Part shown: in pieces, positions 19,964 through 31,022 of the stretch | Numbering within the stretch: position 1 is the first letter of the stretch | Layout: each line of letters starts with the position of its first letter | Assembly (NCBI GenBank): GCA_019137255.1 | Contig: WPDH01000114.1 | Location: 1 to 64,000, forward strand | DNA from: Corinectria fuckeliana | Taxonomy: Eukaryota > Ascomycota > Sordariomycetes > Hypocreales > Nectriaceae | Length of the DNA: 64,000 bases | Reading direction: 5' to 3' | Position numbers and translations under genes: made by a program | The notes under the pieces: model-generated | Database searches by the model: none | What the model was told of the DNA's origin: nothing | Seen by the model: only the letters and a program-made list of their open reading frames with translations

Positions 19964-22900
19964 CTAACTCCACTTCACCTCAGTCCATCCCTTAATGTTC
20001 GCCTGCCAGCTATCTACAATCCTACTAAACGCCTCCTCTCCCACTACATCCCGGATCTCCTCGGTGCCCTCGAAAACCCATTGTCGAGCTGCAGGCCCAA
20101 AGTCCCGACCCGAGACCTGCTCCTTCAACTTTCCGATGTGACCTTTTCCGTCCTTGAGAGCCGTCTCCGCCGCGGCGAGCAAGGCCTTGATCTGTGCGAT
20201 GACGTCTTTCGGGAGGTTGCTGTTCCCCGACCGATCGCGCTCCTTCTGGCGTTCGCCGAAGGCGAGGATCCACTGGGCTGTCTGCTTCGTCGCGTCGGCT
20301 GCGTCGCGGAACACGCCTACTACGTGCATGGAGCTGAGCATAGAAATCTGCCCAGGGATCCCAGGATTCTCCTTCAACGCAACGCCGGAACCGAGTGTTT
20401 CTATACCAGCCTCGACACCATCCACCATCTGAGTGAAGATATCAGGAACGGCGACTGGCCGCCCGATGCCAACGACGAAAGGGATTAGGGTGCTTAGCAA
20501 ACTGATCATCTCAAAATAGATTGCTTCCGGCTGCGTCAGGTCTGACTCGGGGCCCTCGAGGAACTTTGTAAACGAATTGCTCAGTTGGCTTAGCATCTCG
20601 ACGATGAAGATCTGCTCCGGGATAGCGGCGGCCGCTGATGCTTTGTAAGTTGCTGGAGGCTTATATGTCAGGACCTCATGAAATGCCTCCGATAACAGAG
20701 ACAGATGCGCCCGACGGTTCTGAAGATGCATTAGTACTGAGTTGCAATCTGTGGATCTCAAAGGCATACCGTAGGTGGTGGGCCAGCCCTGAGGCGGGAA
20801 TAGACAGTGGGCCGAGAGCTGCAATCCCAGGAAGGGAACGACCCATAGTCAATGACCTCTTTTAGGTCCATGTCGTCGGTCACATCGACTGCCATCTCAT
20901 ATCAGCAAAAAGAAACCAGTGATACGATAGGTTGCCTACTGAACCGATCATCCTGAAGCACTGATGCAAAACGTTGTCCTAGAAGCCTCTCCGTTCTAGT
21001 TTCCTCCACGAGGCTCATTGCCCTGGTGCAGCTCCATCTAAGGCCATCTATGTACCGAGGAATGTCAATTATGCTCCCGTAGTTATTTGCCTCGAATGCG
21101 TCGATCAGTCGCCTGGGCATGCGAAGCTTCAACGCAACGCTGTAATGGGTATGAAGCAGCTCCATTAGTTCCCAGCCCTCGTTATCGTTGGGCGAAATGA
21201 TCGACGGGGAGATTGTGGACAGCCGGTCGTAAAATATTGGGCCAAGCGAGTCCATGATGGTGCGCTTCACGCCGAGGGTTTCCCAGATCTCGCGTGCTCG
21301 GGGCGCTGCACCGATGAGAAGGTGTAGCTGGACAAGGAGGAGAGAGATGATGCCGTGCTTAGGGGTGAGGGAGAGTTGGTGCTCTAAGAGTAAAGTGGCA
21401 CGCAGTAGTGGCGATAGGGAGGTCGGGGCGTTGGAACTGTCTGTTGATGGAGGGAAGGCAGACTGAATACTGCATAGCGCAACAAGTATGGCGAGCTCGG
21501 GCTTGATCTCAGCCTCGACCGCAGAGTGTTCAGACGCGGCCTCCGTTAGGGAATGGTAAAGCTCAAGAGCATTGTGAGCGACGGTAGCGAAACAGGGCCC
21601 AGGCGAGTTCGAGTCGACTTCCGACTCCGAAACTATGCACTTCCTCAAGGGCTTCTCCCCAGGAACGGCAATATACATCGAGGAGCAAGTGGAAGAAAAG
21701 TACTGCAGCTTCAAAGCGAGGGTCTGTATCCTTGCAGAGTCGAGTTTGCCTTCCGTGTCCTTTGCCAATTGCGGCGCAAACTCGTATGCGAGGTACTTTA
21801 TCGCTGATGGACTGAGTTTCTCCACAAAGCCCTTGATGTCGTCAAAGCAGGCGACGCCAGTGCCCTGGTCCTGGACGTAGTGGACGAGCTCCCTTAGTCG
21901 TACTGAGACAGGCTGGCCCTCGGAGAGATCATCGCCGTCGTTTGACGCAAGGTTGAATGCGGCAGATACACGAGCCAGGAGAATGATTCGCTTGTAGATG
22001 GGACGCAGGTTGGGCACCTTGACAAACTTTACGAGAATGTCTTGGACTGTTTTCTCGGTGCTATCTTATGGTTAGCTGATGGAACTTAAGAGATCTGGAG
22101 CGTCATACTCGGGCTTGACGGACTTGATCTGAGCGGCAGCATCAATGAACTGCCGCCAGATCGTCCAGTCCGAAGCCATGAGGTTTGGTTGGCCAGCCTC
22201 GTCTGTAGTTGACAAACAATCCTTGCAGAGCTGGTAGATGGCTCCCCAGTCGCTTTCCCGTCGATGCTTTGCGATGACTCTCAAAACCAGCTCCTTTCGT
22301 CCTTGTCGGAACTGTACTATCGGACAGAAAAGAGGGCTAGAGATCAGCTTCTCGAAGTCATCGCTAGATCCATGCTTCTCGATAATTTCGTAGAGTAGGA
22401 GGATCTCTTCTTCTGTTTGGATGCTTCGCGGCTGTGGCTTCGCGGCGTCTCCCTCGGCGCCCTGTGCCTAGCAACGAGCGTTAGATGGCTCCCACGAGAT
22501 TCAAGTACAGGTCAGTTACCTGCTCAGCAAGCTGTGCAGCTCGTTGGATTTGTTTAAGGGCTAACATGCCGTACAGCTTCTTCTTCTCGGGAGGTAATTG
22601 ACGACTTGTCTACAGATAAATTAGTCTAAAAGCAGAACGAAACAAAATGATCCGGACATACCGCCAGCAAGTGAGTGATGACAATATTCCAGAACATGTA
22701 AGCCCTTTCCTGTGGCAACGACCTGTCTAGAATCGCGGCAATCTGACAGCCCGGTTAGCACCAGCACCACCCATTAGACCAGCCATTACATACCTGCTGC
22801 GCGCCGACCAGATCCCAGTGCAGCAAGCAAGACTCCAAGCATCGCGTACCGCTAACCTTGTCCTTGGGCGCTGCCTTGACGAGCCGGGCTCTCAGAAGAC

Positions 22901-23290
22901 CAAGCGTCTCGGGAAACTCGCCGTCGTGCGCCAAGCCCTGCGTCGCCCACTCGAGCAGATCGATGCCGTCGACATCCTTGACGACGGTCCCGTCCTTGAC
23001 GAACTGCGCAATGGCGGCCACGGCGGCGAACTTTGCGCTCGGGTCGTCGAGCTGGCTCTCCGCGCAGACCTTGACTATCTAGCCCCCTTCGTCAGCTCAA
23101 GGACAGCCCGTGGTTCGAGTCTATGCGCCTGGTGGAGCAGAAAAAGCCGACGGACCTGGTAGTACTGGTCGTTGAGGGCGCGGGCTCGCTTCTCGGCCAG
23201 GCGGATGACCACAGCCCAGTTGCCGTCGGAGAAGGCAGACTGGAGCTGGAGGTCGACGCCATTTTTGAGGGAGGGCCGTTGGCGATTCAT
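19964..23290 (-). CDS. NatB auxiliary subunit NAA25/MDM20
   Basis: Eight exons: 23290-23156, 23078-22794, 22742-22662, 22609-22520, 22467-22109, 22060-20940, 20888-20770 and 20719-19964. They sum exactly to 982 codons (981 aa). NAA25/Mdm20 is the ribosome-associated TPR-superhelix subunit that anchors NAA20 for N-terminal acetylation of Met-Asp/Glu/Asn/Gln proteins. Recognition rests on the N-terminal repeat region (NWAVVIRLAEKRARAL, FAAVAAIAQFVKDG), the SDWTIWRQFIDAA block and the KVPNLRPIYKRIILLARV block typical of the NatB_MDM20 domain. The C-terminal 250 residues are helical and less conserved. Intron 1 uses an unusual GTCCGT donor. A TPR-like alpha-alpha pattern fits throughout. The fragmented frames are one gene because every junction keeps phase. 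Confidence 0.88.
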
Positions 23291-23850
23291 TTGCTCGGCC
23301 GCTTTCTTCCGAGAAGGTTGTTAGACGAATGTTTGGGCTTAGGTTGGAGGGGTTCAAATTAAGCTTGAGCTCGGCCAGGTATCGACGTGGTGGGGTGAAT
23401 GTTTGGCGGGGCTGTCAAGTGTGGCTATGTAGGTAGGAAGTGGCTGAGCCACAGGTAGAGCTCCAGGCGCAAATGGAGATGGCTAGAATATAGATTCATA
23501 GCATGGGTGTTGAGCCACGAGACGACATGCTCTTTTATTTTGTGCTGTGAGCGGAAATTCTTTTTTGGTGATGTTTCCTTAACAGTTGCGGCATACTGAG
23601 ACCTTTCTCTTCTCATGCCTTGTGCCACGAGGCAAGCCAACATTCGTTCAGGTCAAATATCGACAATGTGTACTCCGTACCTCAATCGCAAATGAAGCCA
23701 GCCTTTCTCCGTCCCGCTTGATTGCGCCGTAGATGTCATATCGTACAATGTATTGTTACACATGCCCTTGAGAGCAATGCGCTCATGTTCCGTCAGCCGT
23801 GATGTCTCGTCCACAAGGAGTCCATCTCGTCTCGTTTCGTCCCAGTCGGT
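23291..23850. other. NAA25 promoter / COX23 3' flank
   Basis: A 560-bp spacer between two minus-strand genes. I recognise no additional feature. Confidence 0.45.
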
Positions 23851-24333
23851 TCAGAACCAAGAGCCACTCGTCTTCTTGCGCTCCTCCGTCTGCCGTAGTT
23901 AGCCCTCGACCACGCACAGTCCACTCCATCAAGCACATACCCAAGCCTGTTTGCAATCGCGATACGCCCTACTCAGCCGTTAGCACAAAGAACCCCCGCT
24001 CTGGTTCGGAGGCGACCGACTGGAAGTATTCGCCGCACATGGCCTTGTCGCCGCCGTTCCGGAACAGACACTTATAGCTCCGCTGCGCAGCCTCCTGGCA
24101 CGGGTCGTAGTACTCGCTCTTCGATTTGCTGTCGGGTGGGGTTTCAGCCGCGCGAGGTCCTGCGGTGCGATGGGATGAGCAGTGGATGGGAGAGCTTACG
24201 TCTCGAACTTGCGACGCTTGTCCTCGGACCAGGCGGCGGAATTGGCGTCCGAGGCGACTTCGGAGGTGGCTTCCGTGGCGGCCTTTGAGGTAGGCTCGGC
24301 GGCCTTGGGATCTTTTGATTCTGGGGAAGTCAT
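23851..24333 (-). CDS. COX23-type twin CX9C mitochondrial protein
   Basis: Four exons: 24333-24200, 24128-24021, 23968-23941 and 23889-23851, giving 102 aa. An in-frame ATG at 24411 would add 26 residues. The CHCH domain shows two perfect CX9C motifs, C-QEAAQRSYK-C and C-GEYFQAYRD-C. The second is created only when the 52-nt intron 23969-24020 is removed, which validates the splice despite its atypical GTCGGT donor. The N-terminal Ala/Ser/Glu-rich part is low complexity, and KRRKFETKSKSEYYDPC leads into the domain. Cox23 is a soluble intermembrane-space protein, imported through Mia40, needed for copper delivery to and assembly of cytochrome c oxidase. It lies just upstream-to-downstream with the GGTase gene on the same strand (256 bp apart). 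Confidence 0.88.
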
Positions 24334-24589
24334 GGCGGGGGACGTTGGGGGATCGTTGGAGCTGAGTTGGATTTCTCGAGGCCGGCGTGGCTGAACCCAG
24401 AGTGAAGTCATGATCGGCAGAATGTCGGCTATCTGGGTTTCCATTAACCACGGCATGCGCCCTAGAGTCAAGACTTGACCAAAACCCTTAATTCTCCTGA
24501 TTTCTTAGGAGCAATTCATTTTAGACCATCATGCCCTTCGATAATCCAATTCCAAGTAGTTGGCTCCGAGATGATTAGGTTGAAAGCCC

Positions 24590-26008
24590 TCACCAGAACC
24601 CATCGCCCGACCACCCCTTTCTCTCACCCCGTATGCTATCCAACAGCCCAGCCCTAGCCTGCTCAATCTTGCGCGTCGTCTCCTTGCTGCAGCAAAGGCC
24701 GGCATCGAAGTCCTTCAGGTCGGCGTCACCCATCGTTGCCAACGCGGCTAGCCCGAGGTATGAGTGGTACATGTCTGGCGGCCCGCCGACCGCCTTGGAG
24801 AAGCCGCCAATCTTGTGCTGCGTGATGTCGAGGATGTATCGCCGAGAGGGCGGGACATTGATGATGGAAGCATTCCCGAGCATCTAGGAACATCGTCAAC
24901 ATGCGATTCGTAGGTATGATGCAGAAGTGCAGGTCATACCGCAAGCGTGCCGCCTACCCACCAGCAGTAGCACGTATCAGCCTTTTTGTTCCAGCGCCCG
25001 TTGAATCCCACGTGGCCTAGATCGTCCTCACCGATCTTGGCCTCGATAAGGTTTTCTTCTACATCGTCTTCCTCTTCCTCATCTGCGAGGTATCGGAATT
25101 GTCGCGAGGCCAAGAAATGGAGCAGGCCTTCGCGATTGGGGATGCCTTTCTCGAGAGCGTCCTGGGTTGGTGGAGAGGCGGTTGAGTCTAGAGGGCGGTC
25201 CAGAAGGGAGAGCGCGCCGATTGCGCAGTAGGCGTATCCGGCTGAGGGGCGTTAGATGCCGGTTAGCCAGGAGCAAGGGGTTCCCGTACCGTGAGATTCA
25301 TGCTGTGAGGACTCTGCGACTCCTCCATCGTAGGTCTATCCTTGTTAGCGTTGTGTTCACAGTGATGAATTGTCGTTAAAAACTCAGAAAACAGCTGACC
25401 TGTCCCCTTCGAATGTGTGCAACCATTTCGTCAACATCCACATCCTCAACCCACGCCTCGTCGCCTTCGTGAACATCCCCCCTCAGCATCCAGCGGATAC
25501 AGCTAGCCAGGTAGCTATGCCGCATGTCCTTGCCCCCGACCGTCTCCCCATCCCAGACATTCTGGCCAAAGCTCCCATCCTCGCGCTGGAGCCCGCGCAT
25601 CCACCGGAGCAGCTTCGCCCGGTCCACGCCGGCAAACGCGGCGCGCTCCTCGTCCTCGCCGTCGGCGGCCAGCCCGAGCAGGATCAGGGCGAAGAAGCTC
25701 GCGGCCAGGTTCGCAGTGCCCTTGGCGGCGTCCTGGCCCGCGAGCGCGTGCGTGGAGCTGCCGCAGAAGCCGCCGTCCGGGTGCTGCAGGCCGAGGACCC
25801 AGCGGCGGATGGCGACGCGGTGGGCGGCGGTCAGCGGCGCCGAGAGGACGTCCAGGGCGGAGATGGTGAAGCAGGCGAAGGTGAGGCGGGTGGAGTCGTA
25901 GGCCGTGTAGGGAGAGGGGAGAAAGGTGCTGTGGCAGCGTTGCCAGTACTTGATGTGTCTCTGCTTGTCCAGAGGAGGAGGTGAAGGTGAGTCTGCGGTG
26001 TCTGCCAT
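24590..26008 (-). CDS. geranylgeranyltransferase-I beta subunit
   Basis: Four exons: 26008-25400, 25335-25290, 25241-24940 and 24883-24590, giving 416 aa. The prenyltransferase beta-subunit alpha-alpha barrel repeats are plain: LGLQHPDGGFCG, LRGLQREDGSFGQ (here MRGLQREDGSF), RHSYLASCIRWML, GYAYCAIGALSLL and DTCYCWWVGGTLAML. The last supplies the zinc-ligand Cys region, and MYHSYLGLAALA carries the His ligand. RHSYLA..IRWML and the overall length fit Cdc43/PGGT1B rather than farnesyltransferase beta or RabGGTase beta. With the shared alpha subunit it attaches geranylgeranyl to CaaL proteins such as Rho and Cdc42 GTPases in the cytosol. Small inserts (DEEEEDDVEE) are acidic and probably loops. 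Confidence 0.9.
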
Positions 26009-26793
26009 GCTGGTGGGTGGGTGGGGTGTGGAATTGAGGATATTTTGATAGTAACTCTGAGTCCGAGAACTAATTAGTTGAGTTGTCTAATAAGTAAAAA
26101 AAGAAAAGAAAAGGGAAATCAGGACTGTCGGGGTTGAATGCTGATGATCCAAGTCAATGATGGGCCTATGTAAGGTACTAAGATATCTCAGGTACAGTAG
26201 AAACGAACCCCACGTCTAGGTCTCCATACCTACCTTAGCAGCTCCATGAAGCTCGCTATTAGAGGCTAGGCCTAGGTAATTAGGTAGCAGCCTCGAACTT
26301 GCTCCTCGAGTCCTGTAACGCCACATGAACAAGCTCTCCAGCCACAGGGGGTTCCATCACAAGCTGCATCATGCTGCTTCATCATTCGCCCAGCCGCAAT
26401 TTAGGCTAGAAAATCAATGCGCGGGAGATCATAGGCCCATGTGACGCAACGCAGAGGCCTGCTACGCAACGTGTAGAGTGGATGTGGCTGCTGCAGCCTG
26501 CGACGCATACTTGCCTTTACAAAGAACAGCTATGTTGCGAGGGTGCATGAAGTGTGTGACAGATACAGATACAGCTTGCTTCCGACTCTCTCTGTATTTC
26601 CTTTCCTCTCTCTTTTACACACACTGACACACACTGACACACGCTCTCTCTTCAGGGCTTGATCCTCCCTAAGGCCTGTCCTTGAACCGCTCCACCCTTC
26701 TCTCTCCTTTCGCGAAGCCTCAACCTCAACCTCAACGCGACAGACAGACAGACAGCTCCTCGTTGCGACGCCCAATCGCCAACGCCCGCAGCC
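26009..26793. other. divergent promoter GGTase-I beta / ILM1
   Basis: A 785-bp intergenic region between divergent genes. The ILM1 side has a CT-rich leader and a short ACACACTGAC repeat (about 26617-26642). TAGGTA-type motifs occur near 26270-26285. No gene seen. Confidence 0.5.
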
Positions 26794-27521
26794 ATGGCGC
26801 TCATCTCCGCCAAGACCATCATCACCTCCGTCTCCCTCTTCCACATCACCCTCGCCTACTTCTTCCTCACCAACCCGACGTCCATCGACAGCCAGGCCCT
26901 CGTCTGGATCCTCGGCGAGAGCATGGGCATGGTAAGCTTCCTCGAAGCAACCTCTCTTTTTCTTCTTCTTTTTTGCTTGTTTGCTAACCTGACTCCCCTT
27001 CCTGTGACAGCCCTACGCGCGAGGCTTCGAAGCACAAAGCGCCCCGCTCGCCTTTCTCTCCGCCGTCCTCGTCTTCATCGGCTTCAGCGATCTCGTCTCG
27101 CTCTCCATGCCCGACGAAGTCTGCCTCATCTTCCACTGGGGCACCCAAGGTCCGTTGCGCCTATAAACCCCCCCGTCCCTCTAGATTGCACTCCGCCACT
27201 GACATCTCGGCTCTTCCTCCCCCTCCAGCGCCTCTCCGCTTCCTCCTCTCCTTCGGCTTCAACCTCTACGTCTTCCTCTTCGGCCCCTCGTCCCCCGTCT
27301 ACAGCTCCCAGCCGCGCGGCGCCTTCAACCACCCGAGCGCGCACAACCCGTCGTACCGCCCTGCTAATTGGGGCGGCGACGGCCTCAAGAATCGCCTGTT
27401 CTTCACCTTCATGTTCATCGAGATGATGACCTGGTTCTGGATCTGGGTCACCCTGCGCGAGGAGCGAGGCGCCATCCTGGACAAGAAGTCAAGGCGACGA
27501 AGCCAGTCCCACGTCTTGTAG
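26794..27521 (+). CDS. ILM1 family membrane protein
   Basis: Three exons: 26794-26931, 27011-27149 and 27229-27521, giving 189 aa with all phases consistent. The N terminus (SLFHITLAYFFLTNP), the LGESMGMPYARGF junction and the LSAVLVFIGFSDLVSLSMP block match the fungal ILM1 family (increased loss of mitochondrial DNA 1). Four hydrophobic segments are visible (about 7-26, 58-80, 95-115 and 150-170). Yeast Ilm1 is an ER or mitochondria-associated membrane protein whose loss raises the frequency of petites; its biochemical role is unknown. The basic C-terminal tail (KKSRRRSQSHVL) is probably cytosolic. The ATG lies in the context GCCATGGCG. Confidence 0.88.
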
Positions 27522-28068
27522 GCGTCTCTTGCCAATAGTGTGTCCGGGGAAACGCTGGGTTCGGAGTATGGTCTTGCATGCTTAGGGTACACATGTACCC
27601 TTGGGTTGACGTCTATTAGCTTATGAAGAATGGGCATGGCTGACCATGGGCGCCAGGCTTGGCATGACGGTTTTTACTATTTGTTTGGATATAACGGAAA
27701 ACCACGAGGATGGCCTATGGCCTCACATCTTAGGAGATGAACACTTTATACGGATAACAGAAGCCTTGTCCTTTTCACTCATCATGCCATGATCGAAGCA
27801 TCCACAACATAGGTATCCATAGGTACTGTACAGCTGCCCATTACAATTCACTAGTAGCGACCAAGCTCTCGAGGTGAAGCAGAGAAAGAGATATAAGACG
27901 ATGCACAGCGACTTGCGCTGAAGAAATTGTTCAAGAACCCCAATCATAAAAAAGATGCCCACTTCCCAAAGTCCTAGCTTGTTAAGAATTCGTCCTTCTT
28001 TCGTCAAGTCGTGCCATCCCTCGTCCCAAATCGAGGGCCATAATAGCTAGGGTTCATACTGGGCCACC
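27522..28068. other. spacer between convergent genes
   Basis: Holds the 3' ends of ILM1 (plus) and the kinase (minus). A short inverted repeat, GGGTAC..GTACCC, lies at 27586-27601, in the probable ILM1 3' UTR. No coding segment. Confidence 0.45.
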
Positions 28069-31022
28069 TTAGGCCGCTGCTTTTTGCACACCCGCCGCGG
28101 GTGCTGGCACATTATTAGCATTAGCTATTGTTGAGGCACCATTGCCGGCCTCCTGCTCCTCCTTCGGGGCAGTCTGCGACAACGACTCCTTTATTGTCGG
28201 CGCTCTCTCGTCCTCTTCGTAGATTTGCTCTTCGATCGTTTCTCCGGGTGCGCCGATCACCGGGCTGAATACCTCCACCTCCTCAACCTCATCCTCCTCT
28301 TCTTCCTCCTCGCTTTCGTCCTCTTCTTGGATAGTGACTTCTCCAGATCGACGTCCCAATCCCGAAGCACTCGCACTCCGAGAATGTGATCCAGACCCCG
28401 TGCTTCGGGCGTTGCTCGGGGCTCCAACAAAATTGAGCGTTGGGCCTTTGAACAGGTTTCTCTTGCGCTTTGCGAACTGCACGCCAGAGGCAAACGGGTT
28501 GGGAGACCCCGGCCCCTGCAATGGCCCTCCAGATGGCATCCCCTCGTTGAAGATGCTGAGCGGAGGTGGCGTCGCACGAACCAAGCGAATATTCGATGGG
28601 AAAGAACCCGCGGTAGGTGTCGCCGGAAGGACCTTGACGGAGTGATGGGGCGACTGCCCTCGCTGCATCGGCGTCTTGGACAGTGACGTTGAGAAAGATG
28701 CTGCCGAGCTGGTTGACGAGGCCTTTGAATGAGAATGATGGTGGTGGTGTATCGAACGAACAGAAGACACAGACGACGATGTCGACTTGCGTCCTCGCAA
28801 CCCGGCCGATGAGCGCCTCATAGTAGATCGTGGTGTTAGGGGTGAAGGGGAAAGAGACTGCCGCTTATATGATTGGGTAGTTATCCGTGGAGGCGGGTTA
28901 GTCTGTGAAGGCAAAGACGTAGACAGCGCACCGTGACTATTACCTCCGGTCTGGACTTGAGAATGCCCCTTGACAGCGTGGCCGTTAGCCACCACTCCCT
29001 TTGGGAGCGCCGCTGTTGGTTGCATCCGCGGTGAACCAGAGGCCGGATACTTGCTCGTTTGAGGTCGTAAGCTGCCATCCTTGCTGCTGATGGCGCTGCT
29101 CTCCTTCTTGTGGAGGTCCGGTGTGCTCCGACTGGTTCGCCGCTCGTGTCCTCTCTTCCTCCTAGTCGCGTTTTCAATAAACCAGTGCGTCCAGTTCTTC
29201 CAATGCGTGATGAGTGCCTGGCTTGGTTTTCTCCTCGCCTTGTGCGTCTCGTTGTCTTGGTTTTGCTGATTTGAGCCATTAGCTTCGATGGCGTTGGACG
29301 TAGTGACAAGGTGCAGAGTCGACCCTCGAGACCGAGCGCTGCGTATGAGGCCTTCCTTGGGCGGCGGAATGGGCCGTCGTTGGCGAGATGTGGAAACAGA
29401 TCGTATTGAGTCCTTGTCGATGGGAGGCGGAGGGTGGTCGCCATCCGCATTTGCACCACCCGGCTCCTTGCCAATCTCTAGCAGCTGAGGGAGATCCACG
29501 ACGTAGTCGCTATAATGAGCACTCCTCCGTTTGCTTCTTCCACGGCCCTGTGACCCCGAGTGCTCCAATTTCATAAACTGCCGTGTCAAGCCTCCGTCCT
29601 CGCCGACATCGTGTAGCGTGGGTGCAATCCGTTCTAGGCGGCTTGATGCGGCCGAAAGGCGTCGTAGACTGCGGCTTTCAATGTCCCTTTCTTTCCGCCT
29701 CTTTTCTCTCTTCGCAGCCTTGCGCTGTTCCTTCTCGAGAAGAAGAGCCCACCATCCAGCAAGGTTATCACACTTTTGTGCAATGACACTTTCGATGACA
29801 GCATCCATATTGACTCCTGCACTTCGCATTCGGTGGAGGCAGTCTTTCTCCAAAGTCGTCGCAAATGGTACTGTTGGCTTGATGTCGAGGATAGCCCGCT
29901 GTGCTGGTGCGTGGTCGGCCAGGAAGGGATGTGCGAGAACATCAGGCAGACTCGGGCGCAACAGCGGTCTCTTGGACAAGAGAGCCTTGATCAAAGGTAT
30001 CGCATCCGGGGGTAGATGGTCTGGAAATTTGGGTTCCTCGGAAAGAATCTTCGTCCGGGTCACGTTGTCGTCGTCATCGTCAAAGGGGAGCTCGCCGCAG
30101 AGGAGAGCATAGAGGATGATTCCCAAGCTCCAAACGTCGACTTTCTCGCCCGCGTACTTCTCGCCCTTGAGCATTTCGGGTGCCGAGTAGCAAATGGTAC
30201 CGCAAAAGGTCTGGAGGTGGTTGGTCCTGCCCTCGTACTCTCGTGTGAAGCCAAAATCGACCAATTTGACATTCTCGTGTCTGTCAAAAAGGATGTTCTC
30301 AAGCTTCAAGTCTCGATGAACGCATGAGTGATTGTGGACGTAGGAGACAGCGCCGACAAGCTGAGCAAAGATCTTTTGGACCTTGGCGACGGGTAATGGG
30401 CCATGTTCGAGAAGGTGGTTGTACAGTTCATCGCCTGGGATATGTTAGTTGACGACGCAAAATACACAAGACAACGGCGCCATAAGTACCAGCGCAATAT
30501 TCGAGAACCATCCAGACCATGGTCTCCGTCACAATAACTTCGTATAGTCTCGCGATGTGAGGGTGAACGAACTGTCGGTGATGGTGGATCTCGCGTGCGA
30601 GGTTGGAGTCGCCCTTGTTGGCGGACTTGAGGACGACCTGGCAGGTTGTTAGACTCGGGGTAAACACGAGGAAGCGACGGAGTGTAGATTATGGCTGACC
30701 TTGGAGCCATTGGTGAGCTTGTGGTTGGCCAGGTAGACCTTTCCGAAGGAGCCCTTTCCAATTAACCGACCGAGTGCGTAGTTGCCAACGGACTTGAGTT
30801 CCTTGCCGGCAAACTCACTGCAGGGAGCATGGTCAGTTAAAGAACAGGGAATGAAGTTGCAGAAGGGAGGGCAGGTGGCTCACTCGAGAAGTTCTTGGTA
30901 TGAACGGGCAAGCTGTCCAAGGAATAAAACATTAGTTACTGCACGCGTTCATCCGAGTCAAAACTGCGCCCTACCTTGGCCTTGCGTCCCAGCTCGGCCT
31001 GCCCCTTTACAGCAGCCTGCAT
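28069..31022 (-). CDS. CAMKL-type (Kin4-like) Ser/Thr protein kinase
   Basis: Five exons: 31022-30975 (48 nt), 30912-30884 (29 nt), 30817-30700, 30637-30490 and 30434-28069, giving 902 aa. The kinase domain spans about residues 38-300. The Gly loop is GKGSFGKV (46-53), the ATP lysine is Lys69 in VVLK, the catalytic Asp156 is in CVHRDLKLEN, DFG is at 174-176 and APE at about 199-201. The activation segment CGTICYSAPEML and GEKYAGEKVDVWSLGIILYALLCGELPF (described in parts) place it in the CAMK/CAMKL group near fungal Kin4. The 600-residue tail is disordered, basic and Ser/Thr-rich, with a five-His run (SIHHHHHSHS) and a Glu-rich segment near the end. Yeast Kin4 acts in the spindle-position checkpoint; a similar role here is inference. 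The first ATG sits in the context GGGATGCAG, and two tiny exons precede the domain. Confidence 0.85.

Noticed and set aside
19964..20824. Separate 286-aa gene downstream of NAA25
   Set aside because: Phase-consistent introns (20889-20939 and 20720-20769) join it to the upstream exons, so it is the C terminus of NAA25.
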